From: Dokdonella fugitiva
Lineage (GTDB): Bacteria; Pseudomonadota; Gammaproteobacteria; Xanthomonadales; Rhodanobacteraceae
Length of the DNA: 64,000 nt
Direction of reading: 5' to 3'
NCBI RefSeq assembly: GCF_004342425.1
Contig: NZ_SLWQ01000007.1
Span: 62,001-126,000, forward strand
Shown: one piece after another, positions 55,845 to 64,000 of the stretch
How positions within the stretch are numbered: the stretch's first letter is position 1
Layout of the letters: each line of letters starts with the position of its first letter
The notes under the pieces: model-generated
The model's database searches: none
Seen by the model: only the letters and a program-made list of their open reading frames with translations
Told to the model about the DNA's origin: nothing
Position numbers and translations under genes: made by a program

Positions 55845-57356
55845 ATGAAACGCTTGCTGCTCGCCGTCGCCGTCAGCGCCGCCGTACTGGCCGGCTGCAC
55901 CGGTCGCTCGACCGGTACGAATGAAGCCGCTGCCGCCCCTCCCGTCGCCACCACCGGCGGCTCGGCCAAGGGCGATTTCGGCCCGCCGCAGGGCGAACCG
56001 GTGCACGCGGTGCTGACGAGTCCACCCGAGGTGCCGCCGCCGACCAATCGCAACCATCCGGCGAAAGTGATCGTCGAACTCGAAGTCATCGAGAAGGAGA
56101 TGCCGATCTCCGAAGGCGTCACCTACACGTTCTGGACCTTCGGCGGCACCGTCCCCGGCAGCTTCATCCGCGTGCGCCAGGGCGACACGGTCGAGTTCCA
56201 CCTCAAGAACTCGCCCGACAGCAAGATGCCGCACAACATCGACCTGCATGGCGTGACCGGCCCCGGCGGCGGCGCCGCCTCGAGTTTCACCGCGCCCGGC
56301 CACGAATCGCAGTTCACGTTCAAGGCGCTCAACCAGGGCATCTACGTCTACCACTGCGCGACCGCGCCGGTCGGCATGCACGTCGCCAACGGCATGTACG
56401 GCCTGATCCTCGTCGAGCCGCCCGAAGGGCTGCCGAAGGTCGACCACGAGTACTACGTGATGCAGGGCGACTTCTACACGACCGGCAAGTACCGCGAGAA
56501 GGGCCACCAGCCGTTCGACATGGAGAAGGCGATCGACGAATCGCCGACCTACGTGCTGTTCAACGGCCACGAAGGCGCGCTGACCGGCGACAAGGCGCTC
56601 GCCGCGAAGACCAACGAGACCGTGCGCCTGTTCGTCGGCAACGGCGGCCCGAACCTCGTCTCGAGTTTCCACGTGATCGGCGAGATCTTCGACCGCGTGC
56701 AGCAGGAAGGCGGCACGCATCCGCAGGAAAACGTGCAGACCACGCTGATCCCCGCCGGCGGCGCCGCGATCGTCGAATTCCACACCGAGGTGCCCGGCAG
56801 CTACGTGATGGTCGACCACTCGATCTTCCGCGCGTTCAACAAGGGCGCGCTGGCGATCCTCAAGGTCGACGGGCCGGAGAACAAGGCGATCTATTCGGGC
56901 AAGGAAGTCGATTCGGTCTACCTCGGCGATCGTTCGGAACCGAACCTCAAGCCCGTCGCCGCCGCGGCGAAGGCGGCCGCGAGCGGCGCGCTGACGAAGG
57001 AAGACCAGATCAAGGCGGGCCAGGTGCTCTTCACCGGCACGTGCTCGGTCTGCCACCAGGCCAATGGCGAGGGCCTCGCGAACGTGTTCCCGCCGCTGGC
57101 GAAGTCGAGCCTGCTCGCCGCCGAGCCGAAGCGCATCGTCGAGATCATGCTGCACGGCCTCAGCGGCAAGGTCACGGTGAACGGCACCGAGTACAACTCG
57201 GTGATGCCGCCCATGACCCAGCTCACCGACGACGAAGTCGCCAACATCGCGACCTACGTGCTCAACAGCTGGGGCAATCCGGGCGGCCAGGTCACCAAGG
57301 AAGACGCGGCCAAGGTGCGGGCGACGCCGCCCGCGGCCGCGCCGGCGGAGCACTGA
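55845..57356 (+). CDS. nirK: Copper nitrite reductase with C-terminal cytochrome c domain
   Basis: NirK reduces nitrite to NO. The 503-aa protein is a lipoprotein by its lipobox (LAGC18). Two cupredoxin domains carry the type-1 copper ligands H130, C171, H179 and M184, and the type-2 ligands H135, H170 and H325. The catalytic pair is D133 and H276. A C-terminal class I cytochrome c domain follows, with heme motif C400-x-x-C403-H404 and a methionine near M454/M457 as likely distal ligand. This three-part form is known from Ralstonia pickettii; the tethered heme can feed electrons to the copper. Confidence 0.96.
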   Translation: MKRLLLAVAVSAAVLAGCTGRSTGTNEAAAAPPVATTGGSAKGDFGPPQGEPVHAVLTSPPEVPPPTNRNHPAKVIVELEVIEKEMPISEGVTYTFWTFGGTVPGSFIRVRQGDTVEFHLKNSPDSKMPHNIDLHGVTGPGGGAASSFTAPGHESQFTFKALNQGIYVYHCATAPVGMHVANGMYGLILVEPPEGLPKVDHEYYVMQGDFYTTGKYREKGHQPFDMEKAIDESPTYVLFNGHEGALTGDKALAAKTNETVRLFVGNGGPNLVSSFHVIGEIFDRVQQEGGTHPQENVQTTLIPAGGAAIVEFHTEVPGSYVMVDHSIFRAFNKGALAILKVDGPENKAIYSGKEVDSVYLGDRSEPNLKPVAAAAKAAASGALTKEDQIKAGQVLFTGTCSVCHQANGEGLANVFPPLAKSSLLAAEPKRIVEIMLHGLSGKVTVNGTEYNSVMPPMTQLTDDEVANIATYVLNSWGNPGGQVTKEDAAKVRATPPAAAPAEH

Positions 57357-57368
57357 GCGGCCGCCGGC

Positions 57369-58184
57369 ATGAATGCGCGCGCCATCCGTCGATGCACGAC
57401 CGTCCTCGCCGGCGCCGCGACCGCGGCGTTCGCGATGGCGCCGTGCATCGGCGCCACCGCGCCGGCCTATGTGCCGATTCCCGCGACGGACTTCGTCAGC
57501 GTGATCGAAACCGAAGCCGATGCGAAGCCGGTGCCGCTCGCCGCGTACGCGCTGCGCGTCGAACCCGTGACGAACGCCGAGTTCCTCGCGTTCGTCACGG
57601 CACATCCCCAATGGCGCCGCGACCAGGTGCCGAGCGTGTTCGCCGATGCGCGCTACCTCATGCATTGGCAGGCCGCCGATGCGCTCGGCGAACAGGCGCT
57701 GCCGGCGCAGCCGGTCACCCAGGTGAGCTGGTTCGCCGCGCAGGCCTACTGCGAATCGGAGCAGGCGCGCCTGCCGAGCTGGATCGAATGGGAACGCGCC
57801 GCCGCGGCGAGCGCGAGCGTCGCCGATGCACGCGGTGACGCCGCCTGGCGCAAGCAACTGCTCGACTGGTATGCGAAACCGTCGAACGCGCCGCTCGCGG
57901 CGATCGGCGGCGCACCGAACCTCTACGGCGTGCGCGACCTGCACGGGCTCGTCTGGGAATGGGTCGAGGACCAGGCGTCGATGATGGTCACGTCCGACAG
58001 CCGCGACCAGAACGATCCCGACCGGCTCAAGTTCTGCGGCTCGGCCGCGCTCAGCCTGCGCGACCGCGACAACTACGCCCTGCTCATGCGCATCGCCCTG
58101 CTGTCGTCGCTGCAGGCGGCGGACACCACCGCCAACCTCGGCTTCCGCTGCGCACGCTCCATCGAACCTGCGGTGAAACCATGA
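57369..58184 (+). CDS. nirV: NirV-like formylglycine-generating enzyme-family protein
   Basis: The 271-aa protein has a signal peptide (AGAATAAFAMAPCIGATA) and the SUMF1/FGE-type fold. Marks are EPVTNAEFLAFVTAHP, PVTQVSWFAAQAYCESEQAR, RLPSWIEWERAA, DLHGLVWEWVED and the ending NLGFRCARS. NirV proteins are found beside nirK in many denitrifiers and have no settled role. It follows nirK by 12 nt and overlaps the SCO gene start (ATGA). Confidence 0.88.
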   Translation: MNARAIRRCTTVLAGAATAAFAMAPCIGATAPAYVPIPATDFVSVIETEADAKPVPLAAYALRVEPVTNAEFLAFVTAHPQWRRDQVPSVFADARYLMHWQAADALGEQALPAQPVTQVSWFAAQAYCESEQARLPSWIEWERAAAASASVADARGDAAWRKQLLDWYAKPSNAPLAAIGGAPNLYGVRDLHGLVWEWVEDQASMMVTSDSRDQNDPDRLKFCGSAALSLRDRDNYALLMRIALLSSLQAADTTANLGFRCARSIEPAVKP

Positions 58185-58861
58185 AACCGACGCAAGAACC
58201 CGGCGAGCGCGAGGCCCTGCCCTGCCTCGCTTGCGGCACCACCGACACGCATGGCGACGCTGCACCGGTGCCGCGGTTGCGTTCGATCCTGCGCCTCGTC
58301 GCGCTCTGCATCGCGCTGCTCGGCCTCGGCTTCGTGGTCGGGCGCGCGCAGGCGGCCGAGCCGCCGCGCGATTCGACGTATCACCTCGTGGTGCCGCTCG
58401 TCGACCAGGACGCTCGCGGCTTCACCTACGCGGACGGCCGCGGTCGCGCGCGCATCGTCAGCATGTTCTACACCTCGTGCAAGTACGTCTGCCCGCTGAT
58501 CATCGACACGCTGCTCAAGACCGAGCGCGAACTTGCGCCGGCCGAGCGCGCGCGCATCGACGTGCTGCTTGTCAGCCTCGATCCCGACAACGACACGCCC
58601 GAGGCGCTCAAGCGCGTCGCCGACAAGCGCCATCTCGACACGTCGCGCTGGCGCCTCGCGCGCACCGACAAGGCGCACGTGCGCACTCTCGCCGCGCTGC
58701 TCGGCATCCAGTACAAGCAACTCGAGAACCGCGAGTTCAGTCATTCGAGCGCGCTCGTGCTGCTCGATGCCGAGGGCCGGGTCGTCGCGCGCAGCGATCG
58801 CCTCGGCGAAGCCGATCCCGATTTCGTCGCCGCCGCCAAGCGCGTGCTCGCGAAGGACTGA
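58181..58861 (+). CDS. SCO1/SenC-type copper chaperone
   Basis: The 226-aa protein has an N-terminal cytosolic part with an extra CxxC (LPCLACGTTDTHGD, C15 and C18), one membrane span (LVALCIALLGLGFVVG) and the thioredoxin-like SCO domain. The copper ligands are C100 and C104 (YTSCKYVCPLI) and a histidine in NREFSHSSALV. It probably loads copper into NirK or the cbb3 oxidase. It is coupled to nirV by a 4-nt overlap. Confidence 0.9.
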   Translation: MKPTQEPGEREALPCLACGTTDTHGDAAPVPRLRSILRLVALCIALLGLGFVVGRAQAAEPPRDSTYHLVVPLVDQDARGFTYADGRGRARIVSMFYTSCKYVCPLIIDTLLKTERELAPAERARIDVLLVSLDPDNDTPEALKRVADKRHLDTSRWRLARTDKAHVRTLAALLGIQYKQLENREFSHSSALVLLDAEGRVVARSDRLGEADPDFVAAAKRVLAKD

Positions 58862-58969
58862 CGCGACGGCTGCGACGGGTTGCCGCAGGCCCGGCATGCG
58901 GTGACTTGACGCAGGCCGCGATCGCCCGAGGCGGCCTCCGTCGACAATACGCGTTTGCTGGAGGCTGCG

Positions 58970-60433
58970 ATGCCCAAGACGGAAACCTACGACGACCAGA
59001 TCGTGCGCCTGTTCCTGCTCGCGGCGGCGGTGTGGGGCATCATCGGCATGACGATCGGTTGCTGGATCGCGGCCGAGCTCGCATGGCCGGTGTTCAACCT
59101 CGGCATCCCCTGGCTCAGCTTCAGCCGCCTGCGTCCCGACCATACGTTCGGCGTGATCTTCGCGTTCGGCGGCTCCGCGCTGATGGGCACCTGCTACTAC
59201 GTCGTGCAGCGCACCGGCCACACGCGGCTCGCGCTCGGCCGCCTCGCCAGGTTCACGTTCTGGGGCTGGCAGCTCGCCTGCGTGCTCGCGATGCTGACGA
59301 TGCCGCTCGGCATCACGCAGAGCAAGGAGTACGCCGAGCCGGAGTGGTTCATCGACATCCTCGTCGCGATCGTCTGGGTATCGTTCGGTACGGTGTTCTT
59401 CGCCACGCTCGCGCGCCGGCGCATCCGCCACATCTACGTCGCCAACTGGTACTACGGCGCGTTCATCATCGCGGTCGGCCTGCTGCACGTCGTCAACAAC
59501 ATCGCGCTGCCGGTGTCGCTGTGGAAGTCCTACCCGGTCTATTCCGGCGTCGTCGACGCGATGGTGCAGTGGTGGTACGGCCACAACGCGGTCGCGTTCT
59601 TCCTGACCGCGGGCTTCCTCGGCATGATGTACTACTTCGTGCCGCGCCAGGCGCAGCAGCCGCTCTGGAGCTACCGCTTCTCGATCGTCAACTTCTGGGC
59701 GCTGATCTCGGTCTACATGTGGGCCGGCTCGCACCACCTCATGTACACCGCGCTGCCCGACTGGGTGCAGTCGGTCGGCATGGCGTTCTCGCTGATCCTG
59801 CTCATGCCGAGCTGGGGTTCGGCGGCGAACGGCCTGCTCACGTTCAACGGCTCGTGGCACCGGCTCAAGACCGACCCGGCCGCGAAGTTCATGGTGCTCG
59901 CGCTGGTGTTCTACGCCGCCTCGACCTTCGAAGGCTCGATGATGGCGATCAAGACGGTGAACTCGCTGTCGCACTACACCGACTGGACCGTCGCGCACGT
60001 GCATTCGGGTTCGATCGGCTGGGTCGCGATGATCACGATCGGCTCGCTCTACGCGATGGCGCCCCGCGCGCTCGGCCGGCCGGCGATGCACTCGGTGCGC
60101 GCGATGGAACTGCATTTCTGGCTGCACACGGCCGGCCTGCTGCTGTACGTGGTCGCGATGTGGACCGCGGGCGTCACCGAAGGCCTGATGTGGCGCGCGA
60201 CGAACGCGGACGGCTCGCTCACCTACGCCTTCATCGACAGCCTCATCGCGATCAAGCCGTGGTACGCGGTGCGCTGGCTCGGAGGCGTGCTCGTGCTCAG
60301 CGGCATGGTCGTGATGGCGTGGAACCTCTGGCACACCGCGGCGCAGGCGCGCGCACGGCTGATCACGCCGATCCCGGTGCCGATTCCGGAGCCGGAGGCG
60401 CACCAGGTGCCGGCGCCCTTGCCGGTGTACTAG
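58970..60433 (+). CDS. ccoN: cbb3 cytochrome c oxidase subunit I
   Basis: CcoN is the catalytic subunit of the high-affinity oxidase used at very low oxygen. The 487-aa protein has about 12 spans. Heme and copper histidine regions include [56 protein letters not shown] and [21 protein letters not shown] lies 5 nt before the ATG at 58970, so it is chosen over a TTG at 58955. It starts the ccoNOQP operon. Confidence 0.96.
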   Translation: MPKTETYDDQIVRLFLLAAAVWGIIGMTIGCWIAAELAWPVFNLGIPWLSFSRLRPDHTFGVIFAFGGSALMGTCYYVVQRTGHTRLALGRLARFTFWGWQLACVLAMLTMPLGITQSKEYAEPEWFIDILVAIVWVSFGTVFFATLARRRIRHIYVANWYYGAFIIAVGLLHVVNNIALPVSLWKSYPVYSGVVDAMVQWWYGHNAVAFFLTAGFLGMMYYFVPRQAQQPLWSYRFSIVNFWALISVYMWAGSHHLMYTALPDWVQSVGMAFSLILLMPSWGSAANGLLTFNGSWHRLKTDPAAKFMVLALVFYAASTFEGSMMAIKTVNSLSHYTDWTVAHVHSGSIGWVAMITIGSLYAMAPRALGRPAMHSVRAMELHFWLHTAGLLLYVVAMWTAGVTEGLMWRATNADGSLTYAFIDSLIAIKPWYAVRWLGGVLVLSGMVVMAWNLWHTAAQARARLITPIPVPIPEPEAHQVPAPLPVY

Positions 60434-60525
60434 TGCGCGCCTTCGTCGCTGGTGCGCGCGTCCGTGCGCGCCGGCACAAAGGATCGACGGGATCATGATG
60501 GTGATCTCACGGTGGCAGTCCAGAA

Positions 60526-60543
60526 GCGGCCATCCATGGCCGC
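60526..60543. other. Small stem-loop between ccoN and ccoO
   Basis: GCGGCCA and TGGCCGC form a 7-bp stem with a 4-nt loop in the 137-nt gap between ccoN and ccoO. It has no U-tract. It could modulate read-through or stability. Confidence 0.4.
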
Positions 60544-60570
60544 ACTCTTCAACCAAGAGCGACAACAGAC

Positions 60571-61233
60571 ATGGCGGGCGGGTATAGATATTTCGAAGCG
60601 GTCGAGAAGCACGCCGGGTTGCTCGGCGTGCTCATCGCGATCATGGTGTCGATCGGTGGCCTGGCCGAGATCACGCCGCTATTCATGGCCGCGCATACGG
60701 TGCAGCCGGCCGACGGTGTCAAGCCGTACGACGCGCTGCGCCTCGCCGGCAAGGACGTCTACGTGCGCGAAGGCTGCTACCTGTGCCATTCGCAGATGGT
60801 GCGCGCACTGCGCGCCGAGACCGAGCGCTACGGCCATTTCTCGGTCGCCGGCGAATCGGTCTACGACCGTCCGTTCCAATGGGGCTCCAAGCGCACCGGC
60901 CCCGATCTCGCGCGCGTCGGCGGCAAGTACACCGACGAATGGCAACGCCTGCACCTGCGCGATCCGCGCTCGGTCGTGCCCGAATCGAACATGCCAGCCT
61001 ACCCGTGGCTGTCGCAGGCGATGCTCGATCCTGCCGACATCGAGGCACGCATGCGCACCCTGCGCATGCTCGGCGATCCGTACACCGACGCCGACATTGC
61101 CGGCGCGCAGGCGGCCGTGAGTGGCCACACCGAGATGGAAGCGCTGATCGCCTACCTGCAGGGCCTCGGCATCAACAATGCCGCGAAGACCGCGGACACG
61201 GCAGCCGCTGCGACCGGAGGGAGCGCGCCATGA
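60571..61233 (+). CDS. ccoO: cbb3 cytochrome c oxidase subunit II
   Basis: The 220-aa monoheme subunit has an N-terminal membrane anchor ([18 protein letters not shown]) and a periplasmic cytochrome c with heme motif C69-x-x-C72-H73 ([15 protein letters not shown]). The [13 protein letters not shown] and [10 protein letters not shown] motifs are typical. It passes electrons to CcoN. Its stop overlaps the ccoQ start (ATGA). Confidence 0.96.
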   Translation: MAGGYRYFEAVEKHAGLLGVLIAIMVSIGGLAEITPLFMAAHTVQPADGVKPYDALRLAGKDVYVREGCYLCHSQMVRALRAETERYGHFSVAGESVYDRPFQWGSKRTGPDLARVGGKYTDEWQRLHLRDPRSVVPESNMPAYPWLSQAMLDPADIEARMRTLRMLGDPYTDADIAGAQAAVSGHTEMEALIAYLQGLGINNAAKTADTAAAATGGSAP

Positions 61234-61388
61234 CCATCACGCCATTCTGGGGACACCTCGTCGGCGCGGTGACGCTGGCGACGATGCTGAGTTTCGTCGG
61301 CACCTGGATCTGGGTGTGGAACGCGCGCCACCGGAACAAGTACGACGCGCTCGCGCGCCTGCCCATGCACGACGAGGAAGCGCCATGA
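61230..61388 (+). CDS. ccoQ: cbb3 oxidase small subunit CcoQ
   Basis: The 52-aa single-span protein ([19 protein letters not shown], then [18 protein letters not shown]) stabilises the complex. Its start and stop overlap ccoO and ccoP, so the three genes are coupled. Confidence 0.92.
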   Translation: MTITPFWGHLVGAVTLATMLSFVGTWIWVWNARHRNKYDALARLPMHDEEAP

Positions 61389-62290
61389 GTCCGTTCTGGT
61401 CGGCCTGGATCATGTTCCTGGTCGTTCTCAACCTCGGTATCACGCTGTTCCTGTTCATCTGGGGACAGCGCGTGAAAATCCCGGTGCAGCCGGACGGCAC
61501 CAGCGGCCACGTCTGGGCGCACGGCGTGCTGCGCGAGGGCGTGCGCACCTTGCCGCTATGGTGGGTGGTGCTGTCCGCGTCGATGTTCGTCGTCGGCTTC
61601 GCCTACCTCGCGCTCTATCCCGGCTTCGGCGCGTACAAGGGCATGCTGGGCTGGACCGCGCACGGCGAACTCGCGCAGGACGTCGCCGCCAATCGCGCGC
61701 GCCTCGATCCGCTGCTGCAGCGCTTCGCCGGGCAGCCGGTCGAGCGCCTCGCCGGCGATGCCGATGCGACGCGCATGGGCGGACGGCTGTTCGTCGACAA
61801 CTGCGCCGCGTGCCACGGCCGCGACGGCCACGGCAACCGGCTGCTCGGCGCGCCCAACCTCGTCGATGCCGACTGGCTCTATGGCGGCGACGGTGCGGCG
61901 ATCCTCGCGAGCATCCAGGACGGCCGCCACGGCACGATGCCGCCGTTCGGCGGCACGTTCGACGCGGCGACGATCGAGAACGTCGCCAACTACGTACTCA
62001 GCCTTTCCGGCGCCGACCATTCGCCGACGAAGGCCGCGGCCGGCAAGGCGACGTTCGCGGTGTGCTCGGCCTGCCACGGCGCGACCGGCACCGGCAATAC
62101 CGCACTCGGCGCGCCGAACCTCACCGACGCCATCTGGCTCTACGGCGGCGACCTCGCGACGATCGAGAAGACGATCCGCGACGGCCGCGGCGGCACGATG
62201 CCCGCCTGGCGCACGCGCCTCGACGACACCGAGGCGCGCCTCATCGCGGCCTGGGTCCATGCACGCTCGCACGACACCACGACGCGCTGA
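61385..62290 (+). CDS. ccoP: cbb3 cytochrome c oxidase diheme subunit III
   Basis: The 301-aa protein has two N-terminal spans (about residues 6–28 and 58–78) and two cytochrome c domains. Heme motifs are C140-AAC-H144 and C227-SAC-H231. The TSGHVWAHGVLREG segment is typical of CcoP. It takes electrons from soluble cytochromes. Its length is normal. Confidence 0.95.
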   Translation: MSPFWSAWIMFLVVLNLGITLFLFIWGQRVKIPVQPDGTSGHVWAHGVLREGVRTLPLWWVVLSASMFVVGFAYLALYPGFGAYKGMLGWTAHGELAQDVAANRARLDPLLQRFAGQPVERLAGDADATRMGGRLFVDNCAACHGRDGHGNRLLGAPNLVDADWLYGGDGAAILASIQDGRHGTMPPFGGTFDAATIENVANYVLSLSGADHSPTKAAAGKATFAVCSACHGATGTGNTALGAPNLTDAIWLYGGDLATIEKTIRDGRGGTMPAWRTRLDDTEARLIAAWVHARSHDTTTR

Positions 62291-62321
62291 ACACGCCGGT
62301 TCGGCGTGGTATCGCCAGCCC

Positions 62322-62492
62322 GTGGCCTGGCTCGGCGCACTGCTGTTCGCCGCCTCGCTCGGCGGCTGCGTGCTCATGATCGTGCTCGGCGCACGCCATG
62401 CCGACGAAGCGCTGCCGACCGGCGGCGAGCTCATGAAGATGCCGCTCGGCGAGGCGCCGCCGGCCGCGCCCGCACCGGCGCCGATGCCATGA
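62322..62492 (+). CDS. Short single-span membrane protein between ccoP and ccoI
   Basis: The roughly 56-aa protein has one hydrophobic helix (LGALLFAASLGGCVLMIVLG) and a Pro/Ala-rich tail. It sits where many cco clusters have ccoH/fixH, which is about 150 residues long, so it may be a reduced CcoH or an unrelated protein. The GTG at 62322 is the first plausible start; the stop overlaps the ccoI start (ATGA). Confidence 0.5.
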   Translation: MAWLGALLFAASLGGCVLMIVLGARHADEALPTGGELMKMPLGEAPPAAPAPAPMP

Positions 62493-64000
62493 CCGGCGCG
62501 TGCTGGCACTGCGGCGAACCCTTGCCCGCGGGCGAACCGCTCGAGGCGACGGTCGCCGGTGTCGCGCACGCCGTGTGTTGCCACGGTTGCCGTGGCGCCG
62601 CCGAATGGATCGACCAGCTCGGCCTCGCCGACTACTACCGGCTGCGCAGCGAACCCGCGGCGCGCCCGCGCGACGGCATGGGCGAAGCGGCGACGTGGCG
62701 ACGCGCCGACCTCGCGCGCCACGTCGTGCGCGACCTCGGCGACGGCCGGCACGAGGCGCTCGTGCTCGTCGACGGCGTGCGCTGCGCGGCCTGTGTCTGG
62801 CTCATCGAACGCATGCTCGGCTCGCTACCCGGCGTCGAACGCGTGGTGGTCAACGCGGCCGCGCGCCGTGCGCGCATCGTCTGGGACGATGCGCGCTGCG
62901 AACTCGCGCGCGTGCTCGATGCCTTCGAGCGCGCCGGCTACCGCGCGCTGCCCCTCGACGCGGGCGCGCTCGACGACAGCCGCCGCGCCGAATCGCGCGC
63001 CGCGCTCAAGTGCCTCGTCGTCGCCGGCTTCGGCGCGATGCAGGCGATGATGTACGCGAGCGCGCTCTATCTCGGCGCCTTCGACGGCATGGATGCGAGC
63101 ACGCGCGACCTGTTCCGCTGGCTCGGCCTGCTCGTCGCCTCGCCGGTCGTGCTGTACGCGGCGCGACCGTTCTTCGCCGGCGCATGGCGTGCGCTGCGCG
63201 CCCGCCACCTGTCGATGGACGTGCCGGTATCGCTCGCGCTCGCGCTGATCTACGCCGCCAGCGTGGTCGAGGCGGTCCGCGGCGGACGCGAGGTGTACTT
63301 CGACTCGGTCAGCATGTTCGTGTTCTTCCTGCTGCTCGGTCGCCAGCTCGAGATGCATGCGCGCCACCGCGCGGGCGATCTCGGCGACGCGCTCGCCAGG
63401 CTGACGCCCGCGTTCGCGGAGCGCATCCTCGCCGACGGTTCAACCGAGCGGATCGCCGCGGCGGAACTCCACCCCGGCGACCACGTCCGCGTCGCGAGCG
63501 GCCTCGCGGTGCCTGCCGACGGCGTGCTCGTCGGCGCCGCCTGCCGCGTCGACGAGGCGCTCCTCTCCGGCGAATCCGCGCCAGTCGCGCGGCGCGACGG
63601 CGACACGCTCGTCGCCGGCAGCATCGTCGTCGAGGGCCCGGCGCGGCTGCGCGTCGAGCGCGTCGGCGCCGATACGGCGCTCGCCGGCATCGTCGCGCTC
63701 GTCTCGCGCGCGCAGGCCGAGCGCCCGCGCCTCGCGCGCGCGGGCGAACGCGCCGCGGCGCGCTTCGTCGCGCGCGTGCTCGCGCTCGCGGCGCTCACCG
63801 CGGCCGGCTGGAGCATGGTCGAACCGACGCGCGCGTTCGCCGCGACGCTTGCCGTGCTCGTCGTGTCGTGCCCGTGCGCGTTCGCGCTCGCGGTGCCGGC
63901 CGCGCTCACGCGCGCGCTCGCGCTGCTCGCGCGCCGCGGCGTGCTCGTCGTGCATCCCGATGCGATCGAGACGCTCGCCGGCGCGACCCATGTCGTGTTC
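62489..64000 (+). CDS. ccoI: CcoI/FixI-type copper P-type ATPase (cut by window edge)
   Basis: This copper exporter loads copper into the cbb3 oxidase. The visible 504 residues include an N-terminal Cys-rich part (CWHCG at C5/C8, CCHGC at C30–C34), a heavy-metal domain with CAAC (C99, C102) and about six spans. The phosphatase-like DEALLSGESAPV loop and the ion-site CPC (C461–C463) in VVSCPCAFALAVPAALT follow. The DKTGT phosphorylation site would come just after the edge. It is coupled to the preceding small gene. Confidence 0.93.
   Translation, partial: MTGACWHCGEPLPAGEPLEATVAGVAHAVCCHGCRGAAEWIDQLGLADYYRLRSEPAARPRDGMGEAATWRRADLARHVVRDLGDGRHEALVLVDGVRCAACVWLIERMLGSLPGVERVVVNAAARRARIVWDDARCELARVLDAFERAGYRALPLDAGALDDSRRAESRAALKCLVVAGFGAMQAMMYASALYLGAFDGMDASTRDLFRWLGLLVASPVVLYAARPFFAGAWRALRARHLSMDVPVSLALALIYAASVVEAVRGGREVYFDSVSMFVFFLLLGRQLEMHARHRAGDLGDALARLTPAFAERILADGSTERIAAAELHPGDHVRVASGLAVPADGVLVGAACRVDEALLSGESAPVARRDGDTLVAGSIVVEGPARLRVERVGADTALAGIVALVSRAQAERPRLARAGERAAARFVARVLALAALTAAGWSMVEPTRAFAATLAVLVVSCPCAFALAVPAALTRALALLARRGVLVVHPDAIETLAGATHVVF

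Noticed and set aside
54357..58265. A 1302-codon minus-strand frame opposite the MgtC-like, nirK and nirV genes
   Set aside because: Same reason: it lies over well-supported genes and its composition is that of a shadow frame.
58904..58917. TTGACGCAGGCCGC before ccoN as a possible FNR-type box
   Set aside because: The left half fits but the right half does not match TCAA, so it does not meet the pattern used for the others.

Overview
The window is a high-GC stretch of a gammaproteobacterial chromosome. It is most like the order Xanthomonadales, perhaps a Dokdonella/Rhodanobacteraceae-type denitrifier. This rests on the rnhB–dnaE–accA gene order at the left end, the Xanthomonadales-like accessory genes, and two secreted proteins ending in an 'ADGFD' tail. 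The taxonomic call is inference. No tRNA, rRNA, CRISPR array, insertion sequence or phage gene was seen.

Left part (1–15 kb): rnhB (cut by the window edge), dnaE and accA, with unrelated genes between them. These are a secreted DGFD-tail protein, an LtaS-like sulfatase, a TonB receptor, an alpha/beta hydrolase, a TPR protein, a GFA-type zinc protein and a pilin-like protein. Middle part (15–35 kb): mostly housekeeping and accessory genes, including kbl, two CadC-like winged-helix/TPR proteins, a serine hydrolase, an atypical M19 peptidase and a large DGFD-tail exoprotein. A minus-strand run follows (pseudouridine synthase, acylphosphatase, TlpA-like thioredoxin, YihY, DUF2069, WrbA, LysR regulator). 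It ends with an EmrAB/TetR drug-efflux module that has a clear 18-bp operator palindrome.

Right part (35.5–64 kb): a dense low-oxygen and denitrification region. It holds hemN and an FNR/ANR regulator, quinol NO reductase (norB), a PLP decarboxylase–PLP synthase–ubiD operon, ubiU–ubiV, cytochrome b561, and fabA–fabB. It also holds a chorismate mutase–UbiT fusion, a 416-aa membrane protein, a DUF2249 protein, NnrS, and the nirK–nirV–SCO cluster. The ccoNOQP–(small ORF)–ccoI cbb3 oxidase cluster runs off the right edge.

At least nine FNR/ANR/DNR-type boxes (TTGA[T/C]-N4-[A/G]TCA[A/G]) lie in this part. Most sit about 34 or 55–60 bp before a start codon, one is 70 bp before nirK, and one is inside the fusion gene. 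Together the genes would let the cell sense falling oxygen, reduce nitrite to NO and N2O, respire traces of oxygen, make heme without oxygen, and keep making ubiquinone and unsaturated fatty acids without oxygen. The most unusual points are the fusion of an apparently intact AroQ chorismate mutase domain to UbiT, the fabAB operon behind a perfect FNR-type box, and ubiD coupled to two PLP enzymes.
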